64,000 nucleotides of DNA. Source: Lytechinus variegatus (lineage: Eukaryota > Echinodermata > Echinoidea > Temnopleuroida > Toxopneustidae). The number at the start of each line of letters is the position of its first letter. Position 1 is the stretch's first letter. Positions 1-10,775 of the stretch are shown piece by piece. A model generated the notes under the pieces. That model worked only from the letters and a program-made list of their open reading frames with translations, made no database searches and was not told the DNA's origin. Position numbers and translations under genes: made by a program. The DNA is taken from assembly GCF_018143015.1 (NCBI RefSeq), contig NC_054742.1:18228441-18292440 (forward strand). The letters run 5' to 3'.

Positions 1-850
1 TACTTTAAACCAGTTCTGGAAGCAGTTTAGAAGATCGCTTTGCTAGCATTCCTAGCATTCCCACCTGATCACCGGAAAGTGTTTTTTTAAAACATGTCAT
101 GTAAATTCTACAAACAAGTGTGTGGAGTAGCATGCTCAAAATGTGCGAAGATCACTTCCTGAAGAACGGTTGTGTCATCATGTTGTAACGAGGCAACGTG
201 ATCTTAAAAACTACATGGCCAGATGGTTTTCCGAACCGGTTCAGAAGACAGCTTCCAAGACCGCTTCGACCATTTTCATTACATGTTAAACTGGTTTCCA
301 CTATAAAACTAGTTATTGTTTCCATGAAACTAGTTTCCACTATTTTTAGGAAAGTCATGAGAACAGGGTCCAATACCTCCCTGTCCGTGCATCATCTCCC
401 TTATACACAGTGAAAGCTATGGCTGTTTGATGTACAACTACATGTAAAGTTACGCCGTTTATGTAGAAGGAGCTCTGGTGTAACTAGGTTACATAGAGTT
501 ATTGGCTTTAATTCTTCAGTCTTTCATTTTGCAGTTGTTACATGTATCTTAATGAAAAATTCAGGATGAAATCGAAATCTAAAATATAAGCTGCTGATTT
601 TTAATGCTGAATATTTTTCCCCTCATTATGATGTAAGTCATGCTTGATTCCTTGTTGAATAAGTATCATGTCCATTATTGAAACCTAGTATGATTCACAG
701 GAGGTGTTTATTGTCAAATCTGCAAAATATTGAATACCGTATTCTATTTCATGTTTTTATTATGATGAAATTAGCATAGCACATTGTTGTGCATATACAT
801 GTATTTATAAAATTTTGTGAAGGTAAGCAAAACTTTGTCACAACTACTTA
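1..850. other. Left edge: repeat-like AT-rich sequence, no gene seen
   Basis: Positions 5-60 and 220-345 carry related words (AAACCAG/AAACTGG, GGAAGC/GCTTCC). ACTGGTTTCCACTA near 289 recurs as ACTAGTTTCCACTA near 329. This suggests a decayed inverted-repeat element without clear ends. Confidence 0.3.
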
Positions 851-854
851 GTTA

Positions 855-945
855 AGATCTGATTTTATGATATTTTCAATATTATGCTTGTTTGGTATTT
901 CTCTATTTATTAAAATCTCCTTTTGGGGGGATGGACTTCCTTTAA
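855..945 (+). repeat. Single right arm of a TTAA-type palindromic MITE
   Basis: Ends GGGGGGATGGACTTCC then TTTAA, matching the GTTGGGGTGGACTTGTCC end of the full element at 20336-20919. The preceding ATTTTCAATATTATGCTTG also matches its arm. The left arm is missing. Confidence 0.5.
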
Positions 946-1126
946 CTGTAATAAAATCAAAATTCATTTTTTATCACCAATAATTTTTCAGGCATCAAGC
1001 AGCTCATATTCATACGTGTGTCAGTAGTAGGTGGGGTTTTATACTGATGACAAATATACCTATGATGATATTATCATGATCATAGTAGATGTCTTGGTTT
1101 CCATAGCAGTTGATATAATCTTCCAG

Positions 1127-1174
1127 GCAAGTGAGAGAATCAGGGAGCTGATGCGAAAAGCCCAGGCCAACACA
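1127..1174 (+). CDS. Candidate 48-nt exon, possibly from the upstream SH3 gene
   Basis: An ag acceptor (ataatcttccag) and a gtgtgt donor bracket 16 codons, ASERIRELMRKAQANT, open in only one phase. The pattern ER-R-x-QAN followed by S-Y recalls the end of a nebulin repeat (ERVKRNQxNxSxVxY). The phase (0 in, 0 out) does not fit directly onto the phase-2 acceptor at 5389, so another exon would be needed. Weak evidence. Confidence 0.22.
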
Positions 1175-2282
1175 GTGTGTTCATACATACAGTATATGCA
1201 CAGAATTGCATAGTTTACATACATCCTCATACCAGGGGAGTTCTTCATGTAGATCATCCCTGGTAAAATACTGCATTGCTGTATAGATTCCTGACATATC
1301 ATGAATTAAATCATTGGGATGTCACTATCATGTCAACTGAGTCCCTCTGATTCTGGCAAAACACACACAAAATATTTGTGCCAAGAGGCATCTATCATAA
1401 ATTTGTAATCAAGATAGAATTTAATTTTCTAGTTTCTACTATAACTATAACCATAACCAAAAGTTAAAGTGTAATATTTTGCAAATTAGTGATATTCATG
1501 TTTTTAGCACAGGATAATCGCATGAAAATTGCATAAAGTTATTTTATGCATAGTTTTGCTATTAACTAAACACAAAAATATAACATGCCATAACAAGCCT
1601 ATTGGTATAATCTTGGATGGGAGGAAACTTTTTTTGTAATCTTATGAAATTTCACTCATCTGTTATACTTCTTTTAGGAATCCAGTAATTGATTTATATC
1701 TTTCCTTAGATATTGAGACAATTGAATTTAACTGTTAAAATTTTAAGGCAATTCATATAAATCTTAACTCTCTTTAAAAAAAAAAAATTTTTACAAGAAA
1801 AAAAAGGCTGACATGACATGTTTAGATGATGGTGTATATCATGCTTTTCCAGATAATGACATTTTCTTGATTCAATATGGTACAGTCTGGTGGTAAATCA
1901 TATATTAAGCAGAAAGATTGAAACTGCCAAACTTTTTTAATGCCTACTTGTATGATAAACTGCAATGCATTTTAGTGTGACATTTGTTATGATTAATTAT
2001 CCTTTTAGTTTCGGTGGGTCTTGAATTCATAAAGAATGTGTTCATTAATTACAGTTCAGCATGTATAATTGACACTTCATTTAGTTTCTGTTTTTTTTAT
2101 CCAAGATTTGAAATATATATCAAACTGCAAAGAAAATTATTTGAATTCATGATGTATTCATGCAAGTAAATTTCACTAATAAGTTTTATAAAGGGAAGGG
2201 ACCTTCATGCTTGGATAGTCATGGGGTTGTTTTTTTTACCCCCCCCCCCTCCCCCTCAACAAATAATAATATAATGATATAA

Positions 2283-2550
2283 AAATAATATATGTTATTT
2301 ATATTGCGCACATATCCACCTTGTTAGGTGCTCAAGGCACTCCTTTATTACCGGGCTAAGCTAGGCGTTCATAGCGCACACAGCTTTTTAAGGAATTACT
2401 TCCTACCGATACCCATTTACCTCACCTGGGTTGAGTGCAGCACATTGTGGATCAGTTTCTTGGTGAAGGAAATTATGATGTGGCTGGGATTCGAACCCAT
2501 GACCCCCTGTTTCAAAGTCCAAAGACTAATCCACTGGGCCACAACGCTCC
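2283..2550 (-). repeat. tRNA-derived SINE, full length or nearly so
   Basis: On the minus strand it starts GGAGCGTTGTGGCCCAGTGG and carries a pol III A box (TGGCCCAGTGG, 2531-2541) and a perfect B box (GGTTCGAATCC, 2487-2497). A non-tRNA body and a tail with GTGCGCAATATAAAT, then an AT-rich run, follow. The tail resembles the 3' ends of the LINE fragments at 10.9 and 23.9 kb, as expected if LINE machinery mobilises it. Confidence 0.85.
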
Positions 2551-2599
2551 ACTTTAATTATAATTATGATTATTTCAAAAAATAAAATAAAGATAGACG

Positions 2600-5340
2600 A
2601 ATAACTGAAATAAGATGAAATGCTGATATATTGAATGCAAATTTTGCCATGCCTAATTTAGAATCTGCAATCATACAGTGAAACATTAAGTGTATAACAA
2701 TGCTCCCCTTCATCTCCAGTGAAACATTCATGACAATATTGTTTAGTATTGAAAGAGATGGTATTTTGTCTATAGTATTAGGTACTTTGTGTAGACTGAT
2801 GTTAGATTCAGTTGGGGATTTTTTAGCAAAATTGTTTCATATGAATACAAATATAGAATCTTGTGAGTTGGTGTCTTTGCCTTTTTGGGGGCAGGGGTTG
2901 GGGGCTCAGATATATTTAGTTCTTGTGAGCATGTTCCTTAATGGGAAAAAGGGCAATTTATTCATACCCACCCATATGAAACTATCAGTGAATTTTAGTA
3001 TACTTTGGGCATATTATCAGTATTTTATAGTGGGAAGGAAATGCAGAAAAGCTGTTAAATCACTAGGTTAACACTGAGGATCAGTGAATGATCTTGGGAT
3101 ATCCTGGCTTAGCATTTCCTTCTATTTATTGTGGTGCCTGTATAGCATGAATGATGAAATTGATGAGGATCTATCCATATTTGTGTATGTAGTACATGTA
3201 TATCCAGTTATCGTTATGCTGTTTTTGTATTCTCCCTCTATGTATTACAACAAATAATAACAAATCAGTAGGTATACATGTTGATTTCTCTATAAAACAG
3301 TATTGATTTTATTGATTCTAGGAAGGCTTGCATAATTATGTTACATGTATATGTATGTGGTCATAATTTGTTTTCCCATGGGACATGGGAAGAGTACGTA
3401 CATGAGTGGAGTATCATTATATGTACATGTAGCTTGGGGTAGACTGAAATCAAGAGGAGAGTTTAAGCATGTGAGGGGAATGAAAGTGCATCAATGTGAT
3501 TTAAAGACTTAAAGCTTCACAGAGAATCCATCTGTTTCAGTTTGTCTGGTGTTGAAGACAGTTTTCATTGTGACCAGGTGTTTGTTTACAGGTGACATAC
3601 TTGACCATGATTGAGTAGTCACTCTTTGAGCTCTCACAGTATGCGCTTCAATCCATGCAGTGTAGACTGGCTATGAATATTTATGAGGGGATGCACTCCT
3701 AGGGTTCCAGCAGGTGACACTGCACAAATGTTCAGTTGATGCCTACTATCTATTCTAGGTACATGTTGAGGTACCAGATATTGTCATTATACCTAATTAT
3801 TTCATTGCATGTTTTTCCTTCTGATTGTTACGAGCACTCTGATCAGTATCTGTTTTACACTTTCCTTTTTTACATTGATGTAGCTACATGGAGGCCCCTA
3901 CAGATAGATGAATATGTACATTACATGTATGTATATGCATATAGGTTGTGTCAAGAACTACATGTACATGTAGATGTCAAGTCAAGCTCATTGCCAGCAT
4001 GTCACTTTGTACTGGGTTTAACCATGGAATTTCACTACGTACTGAATACTTATATGTTAAAACAAAGAACTTCCTTTTCTGTCTGGCTACTGAGTTAGTC
4101 ATCGGTGTCTTCATGTATTCAAGTTTCTGATTTCATGTAGTGGCTTGGGTGAAGCCTATTGTACATCGGATTCTTGTTAATAGAGTGATCATATAGTTTG
4201 TAAGAGTTACAGATGTGTGAAGTTTCCTGAGCAGATTCCTGTTTTCTTCATACAGCTTTATTTTGAAGAGAAAAGAGAAACAAGGAAGACATGAACTTAT
4301 GTACTAAATATGTTTATTTCACCCTTTGTCTTGTAAACTGAATAAAAAGAAAATACCCCCCCCAAAAAAAAAAGGAAATAAGAAGAAAATAAAACATGAA
4401 ATGATAAGATAATATTTACTGCTACTGAAAAGAGGTGTTTTGTAGAAGCTGAGATATAAAGAAAATGGGTTCAGATATATACTTTACAATTGGTTGATAT
4501 ATTTAATGATTACAAACAGTTTCCCCTGTGCATATTAATTTAGCATATTTTTTTTATAGGGGAGGGAGTTCTTGGTGTACATGTATGTGTAGGTATTCAA
4601 CAGAGTATTATGAGTGATGTTATGACAAATTCATGTCTGTGGGTGTGTTAATTGTAGCCCTAGCCGGTACTCCCTCACAATAATTTCCAGCCCGGAAGGA
4701 TACATGCTTTGAGTCAATAGGACGAAGGATATGATGAGCTCTAGATCTATACATGCCAACAAAAGAGGGCACTGTTCTATTTTCTGGTCATAAGATTGAG
4801 AGCTGTGCTTATGATTTTCTGCTTTGGGTTCTGTGCTCTTATACTGATCATTGTTTGATTTGGCTCTACATGTGACAAATTAAAATGTACGTAGTGTGTG
4901 TGTGTGTTAACTACATGTATTTAATTGATCATTGTGATACTATTCTTCATATTTATAATTTTCAAGTTTGATATCTTTGTTATTAATTTATTATGGTTCC
5001 TTTTGGATATTACTGGTAACCTGAAATGACTGAATGCATGAAATTTTGTATTTACATGTAATATACCAAGATTATATCATTTTGTTGAAAAGACCTCATA
5101 TTTCAAATAAGGGGAAATAAATTATTTGTTTTTAAATGATATGATAATATATTAATGTCCTGTCAAAATACCAGTCTTTTATATGATCTAATCCCTGGAA
5201 AATAAATTTAGAAACTATGCCAGTACTATCCCATTTGATTCATTGTTATGTCAACCATTGATTTTTCTGTAATGAATTTCAAACATTTTTATGATATAGA
5301 ATTTGTACCCTTATCTGCATTAGTTTAGAGTTTTGTTTGT
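2600..5340. other. Gene-free AT-rich stretch
   Basis: Probably intron of the upstream SH3 gene if 1127-1174 is real, otherwise intron or flank. I see short poly-C/poly-A runs and many ACATGTA words but no exon, hairpin or terminal repeat I can support. Confidence 0.4.
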
Positions 5341-5388
5341 TTATAAATTGTGATTTATTACTATTCCCCCCCCCCCCCTTTGATTCAG

Positions 5389-5444
5389 CATATTCTGGAC
5401 CACCAGGCAAGCAGCAGGCAGTTGGATCATTGTTTGATAGTAAA
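5389..5444 (+). CDS. Penultimate linker exon of the upstream LASP/nebulin-type gene
   Basis: This is a 56-nt exon with a C-tract and tttgattcag acceptor and a gttagt donor. It starts with two bases finishing a split codon, followed by 18 codons rich in Gly, Pro, Gln and Ser, as expected for the flexible linker before the SH3. It joins the next exon at phase 0. Support is the splice sites plus frame continuity; linkers are poorly conserved, so it is less certain than the SH3 exon. Confidence 0.6.
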
Positions 5445-6017
5445 GTTAGTACACTTCACTTACAATATATATAAATGTGCCTTTCTAATACTTTATCGCA
5501 TAGTACACATGAATGAAGAGAAAAAACAACGCTTGAAGGGTATCTTTCTAGTTGAGGATAGGTGTCATACATGCCAAAGTGAGAAAAAACATATGTTTTG
5601 GGGGAAAGGGGTATATTTATTGAGTATATTATCCACTCATGGTAGATTATTATCTAATATCTAATATCTTAATACAAGATGAGGCAAACTTGTGACAAGC
5701 CAGATTTGATGCTGACATATGTGGATATCTGTAAAATAGAATTAACTCAAGTTTGAATTTAAAAAAAAGATGATATATATTCTTGTTCTTTGATATAATA
5801 GCCACAGACGGTCCAATCACCACCACCGGCTGGTCAGATGAGCAAAAAATACTGTGCTATCTATGACTACACGGCTGCAGATCAAGATGAGGTGTCGTTT
5901 AGAGAAGGTGACCTAGTCATCAATTGGCAACATATTGATGAGGGCTGGATGACAGGAACAATTGAAAGGACTGGCCAGACAGGAATGCTCCCATCTAACT
6001 ATGTACAGCTTGTATAG
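5389..6017 (+). CDS. C-terminal exons of a LASP/nebulin-family SH3 protein (5'-partial)
   Basis: Two exons, 5389-5444 and 5802-6017, join in frame (18 codons, then 71 codons and TAG). The first reads YSGPPGKQQAVGSLFDSK after acceptor tttgattcag, with donor gttagt. The second opens with a Pro/Gln linker and then an SH3 domain: YCAIYDYTAADQDEVSF, DEGWMTGTIERTG and the terminal [11 protein letters not shown]. The ALYDY-like start, the GW pair and the PSNYV end are the SH3 ligand-groove residues. The GW-M-GT-RTG-GMLP-NYV pattern is typical of the C-terminal SH3 of LASP1, nebulette and nebulin, which binds proline-rich actin-associated partners. The first exon starts in phase 2, so at least one upstream exon is missing, probably left of the window. 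The gene sits 4.7 kb ahead of a second LASP gene on the same strand. It could be LASP-like or the tail of a longer nebulin-like gene; the sequence does not decide. Confidence 0.85.
5802..6017 (+). CDS. Terminal SH3 exon of the upstream LASP/nebulin-type gene
   Basis: A 216-nt terminal exon (acceptor tgatataatag) encodes 71 residues and TAG. The SH3 domain is intact and lies in one uninterrupted exon. In the LASP gene downstream the same domain is cut by an intron just after the YDYN motif. Confidence 0.9.
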   Translation, partial: PQTVQSPPPAGQMSKKYCAIYDYTAADQDEVSFREGDLVINWQHIDEGWMTGTIERTGQTGMLPSNYVQLV

Positions 6018-6093
6018 TGTTATTGTGTCCTCATCTCTATCTTCACAATGCAAATTTATCAGTCATTGTAGTTTTTCATATTTGATAAAAACA

Positions 6094-6099
6094 AATAAA
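6094..6099 (+). terminator. Poly(A) signal AATAAA of the upstream SH3 gene
   Basis: A canonical AATAAA lies 77 bp after the TAG at 6015-6017, implying a short 3' UTR. No other strong signal is closer. Confidence 0.6.
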
Positions 6100-6104
6100 G
6101 CCAA

Positions 6105-8950
6105 CCAGACATGAATGAGAAGAGGTGTTAACTAGCAACCAGAATAGAATGTTCAGTAAATATTAGGGCCTACAGTACAACTCAGTTCATGGTTTGTGCC
6201 ATTTATTTTTTGCAACTCATTATCGGTATGACTTGGTGTTAAAGAAAATAAAAGCCATTTTGAAAAATTGGAAAGCTCGTTTAGACTTACAGTAATCCAG
6301 TAGTAGATATATACTGACCATGTCTTTATAAAATTTTCCTGCCCTGATTTCTTGTGAAACACAAGATTATTGCCTGCATGATGTGTGTCGAAACCAGGGT
6401 ATGTGTGTGTATTGTAGATGCACAAAGCATTACTTTGCCAATGGGCCCACCACATTCAAATGAAATTAACGTTTTCACATGACTTTCAAGCTCTTTGAGA
6501 GGTTATTTAAAAAACAATCATCAATATGATAATGTGAAAAGAAAGAGCCACTCTCATTTTCTAGCTAAATACTCAATGGAAGTTATCAGTGAAACCCTTC
6601 AATAAATAGTCTTATGTGGAAAAGAGAGTTTCGGTTTGTGCTACGGGATAAAGTAGAATTTTGGGTTACTGAGAACAGTATTCATAAAGTGAAAGTATTG
6701 TTCTTTCATTGAAAATCATATCTATTTCAAGAACAGTAAGAGCTTAATCAGACATGGCATAGTAGAGTCAAGTAACAAAGCTACGCAATATTATCTGACA
6801 CAAAGTCAATGAGATTTGAAGCAATGATATTGCATAGCAATTACAGACCTCCCAACTGTCCCGCTTTGGGGGTTACCTTCATGCCATTATGATTAATCAA
6901 TTATCCCTCTAAATTGACATTTCCAATACCGTGCGTGTATTATTCATGCCTGTCAACTTTTCTGTTTTAATATAAAATATTTGTGAACCAATTGGCGCAA
7001 CATAGCATGAGATTGCTTCAATCCAGCTCCGCAGAGTATGTAGTGGGAGCAGCGCTTTCCCGCATACACGTGCATTTATTGTCTTGCCATGGTGCATACT
7101 GAGCATTTACTGCATTTCTATGCACAGTGTATACATGTAGCTTCGCTTACCACATGGCGTGCCATACCAGAAAAGATTTTTACAGCTTTAATTTGGTGTA
7201 GACTGCATGTGGGGTTGCAGTCTCTACACGGTTTCAGACAGAGTAAGGTTTTGCCAGCACTAGACCCCTGGGATCTGATTGTTTGTGTGTACTGTGATCA
7301 ATACAACACATACCAGGTTATCTTTTTTTATTTACTGTGCCAAATGTTTGGAACAGCATTATTCACAGAATATATTAAAGCTTATTTGTGGACAATCAAA
7401 GGAAAAGTACATTTCTTGCCATTGCATTTGCATTGAATATTTGCAGCCATTGTATTCTGACTTATTTTTGTACATATAATATAGAGTTAGATACATATTC
7501 TTATAGTATTCAGTATTAATACAATTTTTATAGAATAAACTTTAAAGAACAAATTAAGTCATTATCAACAACAGGGTGCTTGCTATCTCAGTAGATTTTC
7601 CTTCCTTGTAAAATGAAATGGGATACATTTGCTTTATGAAAGGGCAGGAAATAAACACAAATTATTGTGACTCATCCCTCATAAACTGACATGTCTAGTA
7701 CATTTGTGAGCTCTTTAATAAGTAAGGATAGAATATATCTCTATTTTGTATGAACCATCCGGCAGTATTGCAAAAAAAAATAAATAAATAAAAATAAAGT
7801 CACATTCTGGAAGGACATTGCCTTGTCATAAAAGCTATTAAAATCATTTTCAATTCTGTTGTGGGTGTCTATTCTCAATATCTTCCTCATCTAAGTACTA
7901 CCATACTTTATAATCTGGCATGTATTACTTTCATCAGTCATTTGTTATTATGCATGTATATCAGGATATGTTTCTCTTCTTTATGTATAGATTTTGTTGT
8001 CTATTCTACTTCCGTATGTAAATAGATCTTTAGATTAGATATGGTATTCAAAGACAACTCTTTGATTTCAAAATTAAATTGTGTATTTAACATACTTTCT
8101 TTTGGTTAATGCGATGGCTTACATGTCCTTTGTAAATATGGGTTAAAAGAACACAGTTTAGATTACTTCCCAGTTTTGAAGTGCAACATGGATTTGGAAG
8201 ATGGTGTAGAAAAGATTCCCCCTCCCATCTTCCCCCACCCCCCTCAAGTCTTGATTTTTCAAGTTTGGTAGACTCTTTTATGTACTCAAATAAATTATTG
8301 TGAGTCAGGACAGATAGGAAATTAATTTTTTAAAGAGACATAAGTAAAAAAAGGGAGATATATCATTTACATGTGTATGTACACATATGTCATTTGCTCT
8401 TGGATGTACAGTAATGTATGGCATGTGAGAACAAAATGATTAATGATATACCAGTGTTGAATCCCCCCCCTACAAAGAACCCACAAAAACTTGTGAAAAT
8501 GTTTGAAAGCCAATTTTACTTGAAATCAATCCAGATATAATGTGCCCCTTTATGATTCATAAGTGATTAATTTTATAATAATTTCATAATCATATTAATT
8601 TTATAATCTTTAAAACCAACACTCAAGCTTATTCAACAATTGAGAGAGAAGTAATGCAGCTAGGTGTTGATAATATATTTGTATATAGCTGGACTTCTTT
8701 TTTTTTCATTATCACAATGAATACCTGTGTGTTACTGCTCTTTGTATCCCATTACATAATTTCTTGATGAAATGATGGCAAACATACACATTTTGGGAAA
8801 CTGCATTGCAACTATTTTTCAATCATGATTTTTTTTTGGAAACAATATACATTAAAATACATTTTTATCCAACTGGAATCTATTTGCAGTATTATTTGCT
8901 TCATGTTTTAAGTACTGTAACACAATTATGTGAGATTTTAACTGTGAAGA
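6105..8950. other. Intergenic spacer between the two LASP-type genes
   Basis: AT-rich, no conserved exon seen. I searched for the missing LASP LIM exon (a short exon with C-x2-C) and found none. It is the region where that exon or the LASP promoter could hide. Confidence 0.4.
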
Positions 8951-8956
8951 GAAGAT

Positions 8957-9875
8957 GTGAATGATTAAATGGAAGGATGATTGAATGGAAGGATGATTGA
9001 ATGAAAGGATGATAGAATGGGAGGATGATTGAATGGAAGGATGATTGAATGGAAGGATGATTGAATGGAAGGATGATTGAATGGAAGGATGATTGAATGG
9101 GAGAATGATTGAATGGAAGGATGATTGAATGGAATGATGATTGAATGGAATGATGATTTAATGGAATGATGATTGAATGGAAGGATGATTGAATGGAGGA
9201 ATGATTGAATGGAATGATGATTGAATGGAAGGATGATTGAATGGGAGGATGATTGAATGGGAGGATGATTGAATGGGAGGATGATTGAATGGGAGGATGA
9301 TTGAATGGAAGGATGATTGAATGGAAGGATGATTGAATGGAAGGATGATTGAATGGGAGGATGATTGAATGGGAGAATGATTGAATGGAAGGATGATTGA
9401 ATGGAAGGATGATTGAATGGAATGATGATTGAATGGAAGGATGATTGAATGGGAGGATGATTGAATGGGAGGATGATTGAATGGGAGGATGATTGAATGG
9501 AAGGATGATTGAATGGAAGGATGATTGAATGGAAGGATGATTGAATGGGAGGATGATTGAATGGGAGAATGATTGAATGGAATGATGATTGAATGGAAAG
9601 ATGATTGAATGGAAGGATGATTGAATGGAAGGATGATTGAATGGAATGATGATTGAATGGAAGGATGATTGAATGGAAGGATGATTGAATGGAAGGATGA
9701 TTGAATGGAAGGATGATTGAATGGAAGGACGATTGAATGGAACGACGAATGAATGGAAGGACGATTGAATGGCATGATGATTGAATGGAAGGATGATTGA
9801 ATGGAAGGATGGTTGAATGGAAGGATGGTTGAATGGAAGGATGATTGAATGGTAGAATGATCGAATGGAATGATT
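8957..9875. repeat. 16-bp minisatellite, about 57 copies
   Basis: The unit GATTGAATGGAAGGAT repeats head to tail with point variants (GGGAGGAT, GGAATGAT, GGGAGAAT, GGACGAT). Because 16 is not a multiple of three, a 48-nt superperiod gives long open frames on the minus strand that are artefacts. Variants alternate in blocks, suggesting local duplication of several units at a time. Confidence 0.97.
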
Positions 9876-10439
9876 TGAACCAATGATGGATTATTACATC
9901 AATTAAGTAATGTCTGATAACAAAGAACAACTGATTTTATTTCTAAATGTTTTTTTTATATATTTGAATTTTTAAGGAAATCCAGTTTGACTGGAAGGAT
10001 GTTTATAACCAGGAAGGAAGATGAAAATTTGCATTTGAGATAAATGGTGCAGATTGATGTTATAAGTTTTCCCTGATTATTTTGGAGAGGGCTTAAAGAT
10101 CAGAAATATACCCCTGAAGAAATATCCTTTTATGCCTGAAAATGACTCATTCTGAGAACAATCTGATAGCTTATATTTCAACTTTGTTCATGTATGATTA
10201 GAATTTTGATTTGATTAAAATGTTTGGTGATGAGGTCAAGTGTCATTGGTCTAGGAAGTCAGTAAGATGTAAAAAATTTGAAGAAACAACTTCAAAATTG
10301 AGATTTTGTTGCATCATTATTGAGAAGTGAAAAATAGGTTTGATTCCTCTTTGTGAATTTGCCATTGTAATCTTAACTTCACTTCCCTGATTAAATCAAA
10401 ATGCTATCATTTACAGAATGAAACACTTGTATATAAATA

Positions 10440-10575
10440 ATGGATGCAATATTAATTCTAAACTTGAAAGTAAGTGTAAAATATCTTGTTATTTTTGATG
10501 AATTTTCAGCATTATGTTTGGCTTTTCTCTGTTTATGGAAATCAGCTTTTGTTGGGGTGGACTTAACCATTGTGG
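10440..10575 (+). repeat. Right arm of a TTAA-type palindromic MITE
   Basis: Contains TTTTGATGAATTTTCAGC and ends TTGTTGGGGTGGACTTAACC, the same arm as at 20800-20919. No left arm is present. It lies in the LASP intron just before the LIM exon. Confidence 0.5.
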
Positions 10576-10680
10576 AAAATAAGAATGATTCCACAGTACG
10601 CTTAGTTTGAAATTTTGAAATATGTGCCCTAGTATGTTTCATGTGTTATGCTGTTATTCTTTTTTCACTTGTTTTTACAG

Positions 10681-10775
10681 TATTGGCACAAGCTGTGCTT
10701 CAAGTGTGAGTCATGTGGTTTGTCACTGACTATGAAGAATTACAAGGGGTACAACAAGACACCCTACTGCAATGC
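10681..10775 (+). CDS. LASP1: LASP exon: second half of the LIM domain
   Basis: Acceptor ttgtttttacag and donor gtgagt. It encodes [24 protein letters not shown] and two bases of the next Ala codon. The zinc ligands visible are H-x2-C-x2-C-x2-C and, across the junction, C-x2-H. It begins at phase 0, as vertebrate LASP1 exon 2 does, so the missing exon should end with the CLDK-like segment. Confidence 0.95.

Noticed and set aside
2487..2550. Possible tRNA gene on the minus strand
   Set aside because: A and B boxes are present, but the anticodon and acceptor stems do not close convincingly and a SINE body follows.
8965..9930. Minus-strand open frames of 321 and 241 codons with FHSIILPFNHPSIQSS repeats
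   Set aside because: Direct product of the 16-bp minisatellite read in different frames; no domain, no splice context, and two overlapping frames carry the same peptide.
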